From Anaerolineae bacterium (lineage in GTDB: Bacteria > Chloroflexota > Anaerolineae > Promineifilales > Promineifilaceae): a stretch of DNA of 42,997 nucleotides. The notes beneath the pieces were generated by a model. That model made no database searches. It was not told where the DNA came from and saw only the letters and a program-made list of their open reading frames with translations. The stretch is from positions 1 to 42,997 of the forward strand of contig JAHDWK010000043.1 in NCBI GenBank assembly GCA_023382655.1. The letters run 5' to 3'. How positions within the stretch are numbered: position 1 is the stretch's first letter; each line of letters begins with the position of its first letter. The translations under genes were made by a program, and so were the position numbers. Shown one piece after another: positions 8,180 to 17,437 of the stretch.

Positions 8180-9196
8180 TCACGGGATCAACAAAACCTT
8201 CCCCTTATTTTTCCGGTTGTGCAAATAATGGTGGGCCAGGGGGGCGTCGGCAAAGGGGAAGGTGGCGTCAATCTGGGGGCGGAAGAGGGCGTCATCATAC
8301 CAGGTGATAATTTGTTGCAGGTATGGCCGTTGCATGTTGGCATGTGCCCACAAATGCTGCAAATCCACCCCAATGATGGCTTTGTTATCGCGCATCAGCC
8401 GGAATGGTGTATAAAATGGCAGCATAATCGCCCCCCGCCAATACCGCACCCAGGAGCGTGTGTTCCGGGGCGCCATGCTAGAGAGTCCCACATGCACCAG
8501 TCTGCCCGTGGGCATGAGCAGCCGGTAATTCTTTGGCCAATGCACCCCGCCTAATGAGTCCAAAACGAGCTGGACGCCGCGCCCCCCGGTTAAATCCATG
8601 ACCACCCGTTCATAATCAAAATTGCGGTAATCAATGGGATGATTTAACCCTCGTTCCTGCAAAAATGCATGTTTCTCTGGTGAAGCCGTGCCATACGTTT
8701 CCGCCCCCAAAATGCGGCTGACATCCAACGCCGCCAATCCCAATCCGCCACCCACATTGTGGATGAGGACCCGATCCCCCACCTGCACTGACCCCATAAC
8801 CACCAGCGCCAGATAGGCCAACAAATAATTGACGGGTAGCGCCGCCGCGTCTTCCACGCGCATCCAATCTAGCCGTTTGTACACCTGACGGTAGGGGACA
8901 CAAACGGTATCGCTGTAACCACCGTAGTGGGTGAGAGCTAAAACAGCATCACCTTCCTTCAAGGTGGGCACACCTTGAGCCACCAGATCAATTACCCCCG
9001 CCACCTCCAGACCGGGCACAAATGGTGGCGCAGGTGCGGCACGGTCTAGCCCCATGCGTCCTAGCAGATCGGCAAAGGAGACGCCACATGCCTGCACCCG
9101 GATGCGCACTTCACCACTGCGGGGAATGGGGTCAGGACTGGTTTGTAGTTTGAGGGTTTCCGGAGGCCCGGCTTTGCTGATCCAGACTTGCTGCAT
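8180..9196 (-). CDS. MDR-family NADPH:quinone oxidoreductase / VAT-1-like protein
   Basis: A 338-residue medium-chain dehydrogenase/reductase of the zinc-free quinone-reductase branch. The N-terminal GroES-like domain has CGVSFADLLGRMG, typical of zeta-crystallin/VAT-1-like members, and lacks the structural zinc cysteines. The Rossmann nucleotide-binding site is HNVGGGLG (residues 146-153), followed by DSLGG further on. It probably reduces quinones or enals with NADPH in the cytoplasm; the substrate is not evident. It is a single-gene unit, convergent with the META lipoprotein gene. Confidence 0.88.
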   Translation of the reverse strand: MQQVWISKAGPPETLKLQTSPDPIPRSGEVRIRVQACGVSFADLLGRMGLDRAAPAPPFVPGLEVAGVIDLVAQGVPTLKEGDAVLALTHYGGYSDTVCVPYRQVYKRLDWMRVEDAAALPVNYLLAYLALVVMGSVQVGDRVLIHNVGGGLGLAALDVSRILGAETYGTASPEKHAFLQERGLNHPIDYRNFDYERVVMDLTGGRGVQLVLDSLGGVHWPKNYRLLMPTGRLVHVGLSSMAPRNTRSWVRYWRGAIMLPFYTPFRLMRDNKAIIGVDLQHLWAHANMQRPYLQQIITWYDDALFRPQIDATFPFADAPLAHHYLHNRKNKGKVLLIP

Positions 9197-9257
9197 AGGG
9201 ATTTTCCAGAAAAGAAGTATAACGCTAAAATAGGTGTGGGCACAGTACCGATAGGGG

Positions 9258-9282
9258 AGTGCCCCACCGGGATGGGGGCACT
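9258..9282. repeat. Hairpin upstream of the hybrid kinase gene
   Basis: AGTGCCCC (9258-9265) pairs with GGGGCACT (9275-9282), giving an 8-bp GC-rich stem. It lies in the 168-base divergent region between the oxidoreductase and the hybrid histidine kinase. A regulatory role is possible but not shown. Confidence 0.5.
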
Positions 9283-9364
9283 ACAATAGGAAAAATGGCC
9301 TAGTAATCGGTAGGTAGATTACGGGTTGTTTGGCAGCGAGTGAGCAGTAACCTGAGATTGCCAT

Positions 9365-11389
9365 ATGCTAAATCCATTGCTAGAGGCACAACTTGCGCAG
9401 TTCAACCTGGCGAATGGTCAATTGCCTGATGAAGATACCTGGCAGGCGCTGCTGGCGCAGATCAGCCAGACGTATGGGCAGCGGGCGGCCGAGCAAGACC
9501 GTTTGCAGGCGGTGCTGGATAATGTGGCCGACGCCATTGTTACGTTTGACGAACACGGCCGTATCGAATGGTTTAATCGTGCTGCCGAGCAAATGTTTGG
9601 CTATCGCGCCGCCGAAGTGATCGGGGCGCATCTGGAGCTGCTGCTGCCTGATCCCCATCGTTACCGGATTGAGCAAGATGCCCTGGCGCTGCAAACGGAT
9701 AAACAGGACGGCCGTGCCGACATCGTCAGTATTCGCAACGAAATCGCCGGGCAGCGGCAGGATGGCAGCCTTTTCCCGCTAGATTTCACCATTAGCCAGA
9801 TGATGGTGCAAGGGGAACGCCAATTCATTGCCATCGCCCGTGATATTACCATCCGTAAAGAAGCCGAACAGGCAATTTTAACGGCAAAAGAAGCAGCCGA
9901 AGCGGCCAACCAGGCTAAAACACAATTTCTGGCAAACACCAGCCATGAAATTCGCACGCCGCTCAATGCGATAGTAGGTTTGACCAGCCTGCTGCTCGAT
10001 ACCGAATTGACGCCCGATCAACAGACCTTTGTGGAAATTGCCCGGCGCAGCAGCCATACCTTGCTCACCATTTTGAATGATATTTTAGACCTGTCACGCA
10101 TTGAGGCGCGCCAATTGTCGTTGGAGCTACGGCCGTATCACCTACGCACCGGCGTCACCGAAGTCCTCAATTTACTCAAAACAAACGCTGACGAAAAGAA
10201 ACTCCAGTTAACGGCTGCCTTTGCCGCGGATATGCCCCAAGTGTTTATTGGTGATGGCGACCGGCTGCGGCAGGTATTGGTCAATCTGGTAAGCAATGCC
10301 ATCAAATTTACCCACGCTGGCTCAATTCTGGTGCAGGTTGATGGCCGTTACCTGGACCCCGCCACGTATGAAATCCACCTCTCGGTGCAAGATACCGGCA
10401 TTGGCCTACCGCCTGATTACACCGAATGGCTATTCCAACCCTTTCATCGGGGACATGCCGGGCGCAGCCGCCGTTATAGCGGCGCGGGGCTGGGGCTGAC
10501 CATCTCCCAGCGGTTGGTGGAATTGATGAGCGGGCGCATTTGGGCAGAGAGCGAATCGGGCAAAGGCTCCACCTTTCATGTGTGCATTCCCAGCCCGGTG
10601 ACCGAGCAGCCATTACCCAGTGCGCCCACGTTGGAACGGGTACGGCCGTTTGACCCGGATATGGCCCGGCAACTCCCTCTGCGTATCTTAGTAGCCGAAG
10701 ATAATATCACTAATCAGAAAGTGATGGTCTGGATGTTAGAGCATTTAGGGTATCGGCCCGATGTAGCTGCCAACGGTCTGGAAGTATTAGCCGCTCTCCA
10801 GAAAAATGCATATGACGTGATTTTGATGGATTTGCACATGCCAGAGATGGACGGCCGTATCGCTACCCAAACCATTCGCGCCACCCTGCCGTCCGCGGAG
10901 CAGCCCTGGATCATTGCCGTCACCGCCGACGTATTGCACGAGAGTCGCCAGGATTTTATGGCCGATGGCTTGAACGATTTTTTGAGCAAACCATTGCAAG
11001 CGGAGATGCTGATCACCGCCCTTTGCCGTTATCCAGCTGCCCAGGTACGCAGCGTGGCCCAAACCTGGCCCGTAGATCGGGCTGTTTTGAACCAGATAAC
11101 CGGCGGAGACAGCAGCCGGTTGATCGAGTTGACACATATTTTTCAGAATGAAAGTGATCAACTACTGGCGCAGTTGCAAACGGCCGTTGCTGCCGATGAC
11201 CTGGAAACTGCCCGCCAGATGGCCCATGCCCTCAAAGGAAGCTGTGCCACCATGGGCATGGTCTCACTGGAGCCGCTGTTCCGCGAAATTGAAACCATGG
11301 CCCGTAGCCGTGATCAATACATCGCCGCCAAAGTTACCCAGGCCATTACCGAATATGACCGGGTACTGCTGGCGATGCGCAACGGGTAA
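9365..11389 (+). CDS. Hybrid sensor histidine kinase (PAS-HisKA-HATPase-REC-HPt)
   Basis: A 674-residue soluble phosphorelay protein. A PAS domain spans about 45-165. The dimerisation domain has the phosphoacceptor H194 (SHEIRTPLN). The ATPase domain has the N box (NLVSNAIKF, 307-315), G1 (DTGIG, 343-347) and G2 (GAGLGL, 373-378). The receiver domain spans about 439-555 with E445/D446, phosphoacceptor D489 (MDLHMPEMDG) and K542. A C-terminal HPt domain carries H621 (AHALKGS). No membrane segment is seen, so the PAS domain should sense a cytoplasmic cue. No response regulator or output gene lies next to it, so its partner is elsewhere. Confidence 0.95.
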   Translation: MLNPLLEAQLAQFNLANGQLPDEDTWQALLAQISQTYGQRAAEQDRLQAVLDNVADAIVTFDEHGRIEWFNRAAEQMFGYRAAEVIGAHLELLLPDPHRYRIEQDALALQTDKQDGRADIVSIRNEIAGQRQDGSLFPLDFTISQMMVQGERQFIAIARDITIRKEAEQAILTAKEAAEAANQAKTQFLANTSHEIRTPLNAIVGLTSLLLDTELTPDQQTFVEIARRSSHTLLTILNDILDLSRIEARQLSLELRPYHLRTGVTEVLNLLKTNADEKKLQLTAAFAADMPQVFIGDGDRLRQVLVNLVSNAIKFTHAGSILVQVDGRYLDPATYEIHLSVQDTGIGLPPDYTEWLFQPFHRGHAGRSRRYSGAGLGLTISQRLVELMSGRIWAESESGKGSTFHVCIPSPVTEQPLPSAPTLERVRPFDPDMARQLPLRILVAEDNITNQKVMVWMLEHLGYRPDVAANGLEVLAALQKNAYDVILMDLHMPEMDGRIATQTIRATLPSAEQPWIIAVTADVLHESRQDFMADGLNDFLSKPLQAEMLITALCRYPAAQVRSVAQTWPVDRAVLNQITGGDSSRLIELTHIFQNESDQLLAQLQTAVAADDLETARQMAHALKGSCATMGMVSLEPLFREIETMARSRDQYIAAKVTQAITEYDRVLLAMRNG

Positions 11390-11409
11390 AAAGCCAGCCT
11401 GAAACACAC

Positions 11410-12471
11410 TTAAACAGGCCCCGCCGTCAATGATTCTTCCACAGGCGTCATGGTCTGACTTTTCTGTTCCTTGCCGGGCGGTTTGGTCATTATCTGGCGT
11501 CGCCGCTCCCTGGTGAACAGGCTTTGCACGCCAATGAAAATTAGCGTTAGCGCCCCCACTGCAATGCGCGTCCACCATGAACTGAGATTGCCGTTAAACT
11601 GAATGAGCATCTGGATTAAACCTGTGACCAACACGCCAAACAAGGTGCCAAAGACATAACCCTGCCCTCCGGTCAACAGCGTACCGCCAATCACCACCGA
11701 GGCGATGGCGTCTAGCTCCACATTGGTGGCATACAGCCCATGCCCGGAAAGCAGCGAAATGCTGAAAACAATGCCCGCCAGCGCCGAACAAAAGCCGTTC
11801 AGGGCATAGACGGAAATTTTGAGACGACCCACCGGCAGACCCATCAGCAGGGCCGATTGTTCGCTGCCGCCAATCGCGTAGATGGAACGGCCGTAGCGCG
11901 TAAAATGGGCCACATACATCCCCACCACCAAAACGACCAGGGCAATGAGCGCTCCCAGGCTGATAAAAGCCCGTTCTACACCGGGAATGGGCAGCCGATA
12001 GAGTGCCATCGCCCGGTACAGAGGGTGCCGGATGGGAATAGCGTCCAGACTGATGAAAAAACACATCCCCCTGGCAAAAAACATGCCCGCCAGCGTCACA
12101 ATAAACGGCTGCACCTTGAACACGTGGATGATCGTGCCCATCGTTGCTCCCAGCAACGTGCCCATGAGTAGCATCAGCGGGATAACGACATACGGACTTA
12201 GCCCCACCTGTTCCAGCAGCGCGGCCGAAGCCACCGAAGTCAGCGCAATCACTGCCCCTACCGACAAATCAATACCTTTGGACAGGATCACAAACGTCAT
12301 GCCAATGGAGGTGATGAGCAGGAAGGCATTATTCACAAACAGATTCAAGAAAGTCTGGGGCTGGCGCATCCCCTTGTACTGAAGATAGCCATACAGATAC
12401 AGGGCCACAAACACGCCAATCGTCGCCAGCAAGGGCATAAATTTCCGATCAATCTTCAGTCGCTCCATCAT
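11410..12471 (-). CDS. ABC sugar permease, YjfF-like
   Basis: A 353-residue polytopic permease of the ribose/galactofuranose (BPD_transp_2) family. It has eight to ten hydrophobic segments and the family motif GIDLSVGAVIALTSV, plus ELDAIASVVIGGTLLTGG near the C-terminus. As the last gene of the transporter operon it is the positional and sequence counterpart of YjfF in the E. coli YtfQRT-YjfF system. Its start overlaps the stop of the preceding permease by four bases (ATGA). The charged tail of about 30 residues after the last membrane helix is longer than usual. Confidence 0.9.
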   Translation of the reverse strand: MMERLKIDRKFMPLLATIGVFVALYLYGYLQYKGMRQPQTFLNLFVNNAFLLITSIGMTFVILSKGIDLSVGAVIALTSVASAALLEQVGLSPYVVIPLMLLMGTLLGATMGTIIHVFKVQPFIVTLAGMFFARGMCFFISLDAIPIRHPLYRAMALYRLPIPGVERAFISLGALIALVVLVVGMYVAHFTRYGRSIYAIGGSEQSALLMGLPVGRLKISVYALNGFCSALAGIVFSISLLSGHGLYATNVELDAIASVVIGGTLLTGGQGYVFGTLFGVLVTGLIQMLIQFNGNLSSWWTRIAVGALTLIFIGVQSLFTRERRRQIMTKPPGKEQKSQTMTPVEESLTAGPV

Positions 12472-13535
12472 GGCTGCACCCCTTTTCGCTCGAATACCCG
12501 GCCCAGCACCAGCTTCGTCTGGTCAGAATAGAGCAGGATGACGATCAGCACCACCAACGCTTTGATGGCCGAGGCAGCCATGGCCGGGACGCCCAGGGCG
12601 TACATGGTGGTCGTGGTGCTTTGAATGACCAGCGCACCAATGATGCTGGCTAAGAGTGAAAATCGGCCACCCGTCATCAACGTGCCGCCAATGACTACCG
12701 CCAGAATGGCGTCTAGTTCCAGGTTCAGACCGGCGTTGTTGGCGTCGGCGCTTTTGACGTTGGCGCTGTAAATCAGGCCGGCCACACCCGCACAAAAACC
12801 GCAAATGGTGTATACAATCAACTTGATATTTTTTTCGCTGATACCGCTGAGATAGCTGGAACGGCCGTTAATGCCCACCGACTCCACAAACAAGCCAAAT
12901 GCTGTGCGCCGTGCCAGCAGCCAGGTGAGCAAAAAGACAAAAACCACAATAAAAAGCGGAAAGGGCAGCCCCAGCACATAGCCGTTGCCAATGAAAAAGT
13001 AGCGACTGTAATACACGGTGATAATCTGGCCGTTGGTAATCAATTGAGCGATGCCCCGGCCGGCCACCATCAACACCAGCGTAGCCACCATTGGCTGGAT
13101 TCTACCCCTGGAAATGAGCAGACCGTTCCAAAAACCACAGGCAGTGGATACCAGCAGCGCCGCCAGAATACATAACCACAAAGGGGTGTAGGTGACATCC
13201 TTGATCAGTTCCTCGGAGCTAATCAATTGCCGCGCCAGCGCCGGGTTGATGAGCACGGTCGCCGTCGCGGCGGAGATGGCTACCACCGCGCCCACCGACA
13301 AGTCTACCCCACCCGTGGCAATGACCATCGTCATGCCAATGGCCAATAGCATCAAAATCGAGCCGCGATTGAGAATATCAATGAGAAAGCCGGAGAGACG
13401 GCCATCTTTGATCTCAATGTTGTAAAAGCCCGGCGTGAAGAACACATTGAAGATCATAATCAAGGCCAGGGCTAACAAGGGCCAGAATAATTGGCTGTCG
13501 CGTAGCCGGTGCCAGGAAAATCGTGAATGGTTCAT
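12468..13535 (-). CDS. ABC sugar permease, YtfT-like
   Basis: A 355-residue permease of the same family as its downstream neighbour, with GGVDLSVGAVVAISAAT near residues 70-85 and LELDAILAVVIGGTLMTGG near the C-terminal third. The pair should form a heterodimeric channel served by the double ATPase encoded upstream. It starts within the stop codon of the ATPase gene (ATGA overlap at 13532-13535) and its own stop overlaps the next permease, so all three are translationally coupled. Confidence 0.9.
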   Translation of the reverse strand: MNHSRFSWHRLRDSQLFWPLLALALIMIFNVFFTPGFYNIEIKDGRLSGFLIDILNRGSILMLLAIGMTMVIATGGVDLSVGAVVAISAATATVLINPALARQLISSEELIKDVTYTPLWLCILAALLVSTACGFWNGLLISRGRIQPMVATLVLMVAGRGIAQLITNGQIITVYYSRYFFIGNGYVLGLPFPLFIVVFVFLLTWLLARRTAFGLFVESVGINGRSSYLSGISEKNIKLIVYTICGFCAGVAGLIYSANVKSADANNAGLNLELDAILAVVIGGTLMTGGRFSLLASIIGALVIQSTTTTMYALGVPAMAASAIKALVVLIVILLYSDQTKLVLGRVFERKGVQP

Positions 13536-15070
13536 GTTGTCCCGCTCCCGGCGCCACTCCCTGCCATGGCGCGCATAATGGTGTGTTCGTCAACTTCGCC
13601 GGAAAACTCGGTTACTTTTTGCTGGTCACGCAAAACGGCGATGCGGTGGCTGGTACGCAGCACTTCTTCTAGTTCGGAGGAGATAAAGATACACGCTTTG
13701 CCTTCTTCGGCCAGTTCCAGCACCAGTTTTTGGATTTCCGCCTTGGCGCCAATGTCAATGCCGCGTGTGGGTTCATCCAGGATGAGTACTTGTGGATTGG
13801 TCGCCAGCCAGCGTGCCAGAATGACCTTCTGTTGGTTGCCGCCGCTGAGGTTTTTGACGGACTGCTCGGCTGAGGGGGTGGTGATGTTGAGCATTTTGAT
13901 GAATTTGTCGGCCAATTCTTGCTGCTGCTGCCGGCTGAGGCGCTTGAACCAGCCGCGATTGGATTGCAGGGCCAGGGCGATATTTTCACGGATGGTTAAA
14001 TCCTCGACGATGCCATCGGCTTTGCGGTCTTCGGGGCAAAAGGCGATGCCTCTGGCGATAGATTCGGCCGGAGAGAATTTATGCACCTCATGCCCCGCAA
14101 ACGTGAGGGAGCCACTGTCCGGTTTATCCACGCCAAAGAGCAGGTGTGCCGTTTCTGTGCGCCCGGAACCCAACAGCCCGGCAAAACCCAATACTTCTCC
14201 GGCGTGCAGCTCTAAATCGAAGGGTTGTATGGAACCTTTACGGCCGTACCCCTTCACCTGTAATATCGGTTCTTTTTGCTGATGTTGGCCGCTCATCAAT
14301 TTGATCTGGGCCATATCATTAAAGTCGCCCACCATGCGGCCGAGCATCAGGGCAATGAGTTCCAGGCGGGGGAGGGCTGGCGTCTCATACGTGCCCACCA
14401 GTTTGCCATTGCGCAAGATCGTGACCCGGTCGGTCACTTCATAAATTTGATTGATGAAATGGGTAATGAAAATAATGCCCAGCCCGTCCTCTTTCAATTT
14501 GCGCAGGACTTGAAAGAGATTATCCGTCTCATGGGTGTCCAGGCTGGAGGTGGGTTCGTCCAGGATGAGGATCTTAGCAGAAGAGATTTCCAGAGCGCGG
14601 GCGATGGCTGCCATCTGTTTAATGGCGATGGAGTATTCGCCTAAATCTCTGGTGACATCAATATCTACGTCCAGGCGGGCCAGAATTTCACGCGCCCGGT
14701 TTTGCATCCCCCGCCGGTCAATGCGGCCAAACTTGCGTGGTTCACGGCCGATCAAGATATTCTCGGCCACCGACAGGTTGTCACACAAATTGATCTCCTG
14801 GTAAACGGTACTGATGCCCAACGCCTGGGCATGTTGCGGCGATTTGACTAGAACAGGTTGGCCCAGGAGGGTGACACGGCCGTGATCCGGCCGTTCCACC
14901 CCGGTAATAATCTTGATCAGCGTAGATTTCCCGGCCCCATTTTCACCCACCAACGCATGAATTTCGCCCGCTTTCAAGGCGAAATCCACATTTTCCAGTG
15001 CCTGCACACCGGGAAAAGATTTGGAGATACCTTGCATCGTCAGGAGGGGAATGTTTGGTTCTGCGGGCAT
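13532..15070 (-). CDS. Sugar ABC transporter ATP-binding protein, YtfR/RbsA-like
   Basis: A 512-residue protein with two fused ATPase domains. The N-terminal domain has Walker A GENGAGKST and Walker B ILILDEPTSSLD. The C-terminal domain has GLLGSGRTE in place of a canonical Walker A, signature LSGGNQQKV and LILDEPTRGID, the usual asymmetry of RbsA/MglA-type proteins. It drives import through the two permeases. ATG at 15070 is chosen; a TTG four codons upstream is the alternative, and neither has a strong ribosome site. A hairpin lies between it and the binding protein gene. Confidence 0.93.
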   Translation of the reverse strand: MPAEPNIPLLTMQGISKSFPGVQALENVDFALKAGEIHALVGENGAGKSTLIKIITGVERPDHGRVTLLGQPVLVKSPQHAQALGISTVYQEINLCDNLSVAENILIGREPRKFGRIDRRGMQNRAREILARLDVDIDVTRDLGEYSIAIKQMAAIARALEISSAKILILDEPTSSLDTHETDNLFQVLRKLKEDGLGIIFITHFINQIYEVTDRVTILRNGKLVGTYETPALPRLELIALMLGRMVGDFNDMAQIKLMSGQHQQKEPILQVKGYGRKGSIQPFDLELHAGEVLGFAGLLGSGRTETAHLLFGVDKPDSGSLTFAGHEVHKFSPAESIARGIAFCPEDRKADGIVEDLTIRENIALALQSNRGWFKRLSRQQQQELADKFIKMLNITTPSAEQSVKNLSGGNQQKVILARWLATNPQVLILDEPTRGIDIGAKAEIQKLVLELAEEGKACIFISSELEEVLRTSHRIAVLRDQQKVTEFSGEVDEHTIMRAMAGSGAGSGTT

Positions 15071-15088
15071 GAGATTTACCAAATAGTG

Positions 15089-15123
15089 GAGATTGGTTCA
15101 ATCTTTAAGATTGAACCAATCTC
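15089..15123. repeat. Perfect hairpin between binding protein 1 and ATPase genes
   Basis: Two perfect 17-base arms (core GATTGGTTCAATCTT) surround a single base. It lies between the stop of the binding protein gene (15133) and the start of the ATPase gene (15070). Such intercistronic hairpins are known to stabilise the upstream message and give more binding protein than transporter, as in the malE-malF interval of E. coli; that role here is inferred. Confidence 0.75.
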
Positions 15124-15132
15124 ATCAATTGT

Positions 15133-16107
15133 TTAATACTTCCGTTCCGGCAGCAGTTCGGCCGCGTTATCGGGATAATAGACGCTTTCTTCGGAAGGCA
15201 CCCAATCAGGCAGTTGTTCACCATTCACCGCGCGCAGCGCCAGTTCATAGAACTGCGGGCCGAGCAGTGGGTTGCATTCCACCGTCACATTCAGCTTACC
15301 GGCAATCATTGCCTCAAAAGCGCCCCGTACCGCGTCAATGGAGACGATTTTGATGTCTACGCCCGGTTGCAGGCCGTATTCTTCAATCGCCTGGATGGCC
15401 CCAATCGCCATGTCATCGTTGTGCGCATAAAGCCCAACAATTTCGTCGCCGTAGTTCTTCAAGAACGCTTCCATGACCTCTTTGCCTTTGGCGCGCGTGA
15501 AGTCACCGGACTGGGAATCAATAATTTCGACGTTGTCGTTGAGCGTTTCCCGGAAGCCAGAGTAACGATCATTGGCGGGGGCGGAACCGACGGTACCCAC
15601 CAGTTCCACGATTTTGCCGCCTTCTGGCAATAAATTGTTCATTTCGTTACCCGCTTTGCGGCCTTCTTCAACAAAGTCAGACCCCAGGTAGGTGGCATAC
15701 AGGTCACGAGGTACATCGGCGCGGCGGTCTACCATGATGACGGGGATACCGGCGTCTTTGGCTTCCTGCAAAACAGTTTCCCAACCGGTTTCCACAACGG
15801 GCGAGAAGCCAATCACATCCACGTCTTCAGCGATGTAGGAGCGAATGGCGGCGATCTGGTTTTCTTGTTTCTGTTGGGCGTCAGAGAAACGCAAGTCAAC
15901 ACCTAACTCTTCGGCCGTTTCCTGAATAGAGGCTGTATTGGCTGTACGCCATTCACTTTCAGCGCCAATCTGGGCATAGCCCACGACCAGTTCTTCCATT
16001 GTCTTGGCGGTTGCTTCATCAGCCGCTTCTTCCCCTCCAGTTGAGGAACAGCCCACTATCACCACTGACAGCAGCAGAAAAATAATAAGTAAACTGAGCT
16101 TTTTCAT
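15133..16107 (-). CDS. Sugar-binding lipoprotein 1, YtfQ-like
   Basis: A 324-residue periplasmic-binding-protein-like lipoprotein (lipobox IVGC, Cys20). The family features match YtfQ closely: VVGYAQIGAESEWRTAN, QQKQENQIAAIRSYI, SGDFTRAKGKEVMEAF and YAHNDDMAIGAIQAIEEYG. YtfQ-type proteins bind furanose sugars; with araA, araB and araD nearby, L-arabinose is the likely ligand here. ATG at 16107 has a good ribosome site (GGAGAA, eight bases away). It heads the transporter operon and is a close paralogue of the protein coded at 16418-17437. Confidence 0.93.
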   Translation of the reverse strand: MKKLSLLIIFLLLSVVIVGCSSTGGEEAADEATAKTMEELVVGYAQIGAESEWRTANTASIQETAEELGVDLRFSDAQQKQENQIAAIRSYIAEDVDVIGFSPVVETGWETVLQEAKDAGIPVIMVDRRADVPRDLYATYLGSDFVEEGRKAGNEMNNLLPEGGKIVELVGTVGSAPANDRYSGFRETLNDNVEIIDSQSGDFTRAKGKEVMEAFLKNYGDEIVGLYAHNDDMAIGAIQAIEEYGLQPGVDIKIVSIDAVRGAFEAMIAGKLNVTVECNPLLGPQFYELALRAVNGEQLPDWVPSEESVYYPDNAAELLPERKY

Positions 16108-16164
16108 GTTATTCGTTCTCCTTTCCTTTTTCAGGTCTAAATAAGGCGGATCTTTGGGAAATCC

Positions 16165-16207
16165 GGGGGTGGTAAAACGTAACCTTTAAGTTTTACGAAC
16201 AACCCCC
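16165..16207. repeat. Interrupted inverted repeat upstream of binding protein 1
   Basis: GGGGGT and GTAAAAC are mirrored by GTTTTAC and ACCCCC, giving an interrupted stem. It lies 58-100 bases upstream of the binding protein 1 start codon, in the 310-base gap after the terminator. It may be an operator for the transporter operon or a leader hairpin. I could not place a convincing promoter in this gap. Confidence 0.5.
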
Positions 16208-16324
16208 ACGAAATCCCAGAGAACCAATGAAACGGTTAATGAACAAAATCATAGGGCTTAATCTACGCGCAACTCAATCCATTTTTTCAGGGGATTCTTG
16301 CAGAAAAATTTGAGTTTTGGCGCA

Positions 16325-16370
16325 TAAAAAACCCGCCAGATGGCGCGCCATCTGGCGAGTGTAATTTTTT
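16325..16370 (-). terminator. Intrinsic terminator between the two binding protein genes
   Basis: A perfect 24-base palindrome (arms CGCCAGATGGCG and CGCCATCTGGCG, 16334-16357) is followed on the minus strand by a T-run (complement of 16325-16331); the opposite side also has T6 (16365-16370). It lies after the stop of binding protein 2 (16418), so the araBD-YesNM-binding-protein-2 transcript should end here and the transporter operon should start afresh. Confidence 0.85.
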
Positions 16371-16417
16371 TAGATGAAGGTTGAAAATTTTTAGGAGGAG
16401 GGACTTTAGCCGAAACC

Positions 16418-17437
16418 CTAATACCGGCGGCTGGGCAAAATTTCGGTTGCGTTTTCAGGGAAGAAGATGCCTTCTTCGGACGGTATCCACTTGGGCACCG
16501 GCTCGCCGTTGACCACTTTGAGGGCCAGATCAAAAAATTGCGGCCCCAGCAGCGGATTACATTCAATGGTGGCGTTCAATTTGCCATCAATCATCGCCTG
16601 AAAAGCGTCGCGGATGGCGTCAATGGAGACGATCTTGATCTCTTGCCCCGGCCGTAGGCCATATGCCTCTATCGCTTGAATCGCCCCAATCGCCATGTCA
16701 TCGTTGTGGGCATATACGGCCTCAATCTCGTCGCCGTATAGTTGCAGCAGGTCGCCCATCACCTCCTCCCCTTTGGCCCTGGTAAAATCGCCTGATGCTG
16801 AGGCGATGATGTGCATATCCGGGTAATCCTGGATGATCTCGCGGAAGCCGACGGCGCGGTCAATGGCGGGTGCGGAACCAACAGTGCCCACCAGTTCCAC
16901 AATTTTGCCTTCACCACCCAATAAATCCACCATTACCCGCGCTGCGTTTTTGCCTTCCTCCAGAAAATCAGACCCCAGATAAGCAGTGTAGAGGTCTTCC
17001 GGTACGTTGGCGCGGCGGTCAACCAGGATGATGGGGATACCGGCGTCTTTCGCCTCCTGAAAGACAGATTCCCAGCCATCTTCGACGACGGGGGAGACGC
17101 CAATGACATCTACTTGCTGAGCGATGAAGGTGCGAATGGCCTTAATCTGGTTTTCCTGCCGCTGTTGACCATCATCAAAGATTAACTCCACGCCCAGGGT
17201 AGCGGCCGTTTCCTTGATGGAGGCGGTATTGCCGGTGCGCCAGTTACTCTCGGCGCCAATTTGGGAGTAGCCGACGACCATTTCTTCGTAGGTGATATGG
17301 CCGTCCCCCATTTCCGGCGTACTCGTGACTTCTGGCAATGGCGAATTGGCCGTGCAGGCGATGAGTGAGAGGGTGAACAGCAGGAGGATGGCGAGGGGGC
17401 TGAGTTTGGTCAGTGGGGTGGGGAGAGGTGGGGTCAC
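16418..17437 (-). CDS. Sugar-binding lipoprotein 2, YtfQ-like paralogue
   Basis: A 339-residue lipoprotein (lipobox SLIAC) very similar to binding protein 1 over its whole length, including VVGYSQIGAESNWRTGN, RQENQIKAIRTFIAQQ, SGDFTRAKGEEVM and YAHNDDMAIGAIQAIEAYG. It starts with GTG inside the stop codon of the YesM-type kinase gene (GTGA overlap at 17434-17437), so it is translationally coupled to the sensor and cut off from the transporter by a terminator. This suggests it may present sugar to the sensor kinase rather than, or as well as, to the transporter (inference). The start/stop junction lies on an ACGGCCGT octamer. Confidence 0.9.
   Translation of the reverse strand: MTPPLPTPLTKLSPLAILLLFTLSLIACTANSPLPEVTSTPEMGDGHITYEEMVVGYSQIGAESNWRTGNTASIKETAATLGVELIFDDGQQRQENQIKAIRTFIAQQVDVIGVSPVVEDGWESVFQEAKDAGIPIILVDRRANVPEDLYTAYLGSDFLEEGKNAARVMVDLLGGEGKIVELVGTVGSAPAIDRAVGFREIIQDYPDMHIIASASGDFTRAKGEEVMGDLLQLYGDEIEAVYAHNDDMAIGAIQAIEAYGLRPGQEIKIVSIDAIRDAFQAMIDGKLNATIECNPLLGPQFFDLALKVVNGEPVPKWIPSEEGIFFPENATEILPSRRY

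Noticed and set aside
16108..16324. Riboswitch upstream of binding protein 1
   Set aside because: An interrupted stem is present, but no known riboswitch core could be recognised, and regulation by YesN or the repressor is a simpler explanation.
16418..17437. Binding protein 2 as a broken duplicate of binding protein 1
   Set aside because: Its frame is intact, with its own lipobox and all family motifs, so it is a real paralogue.
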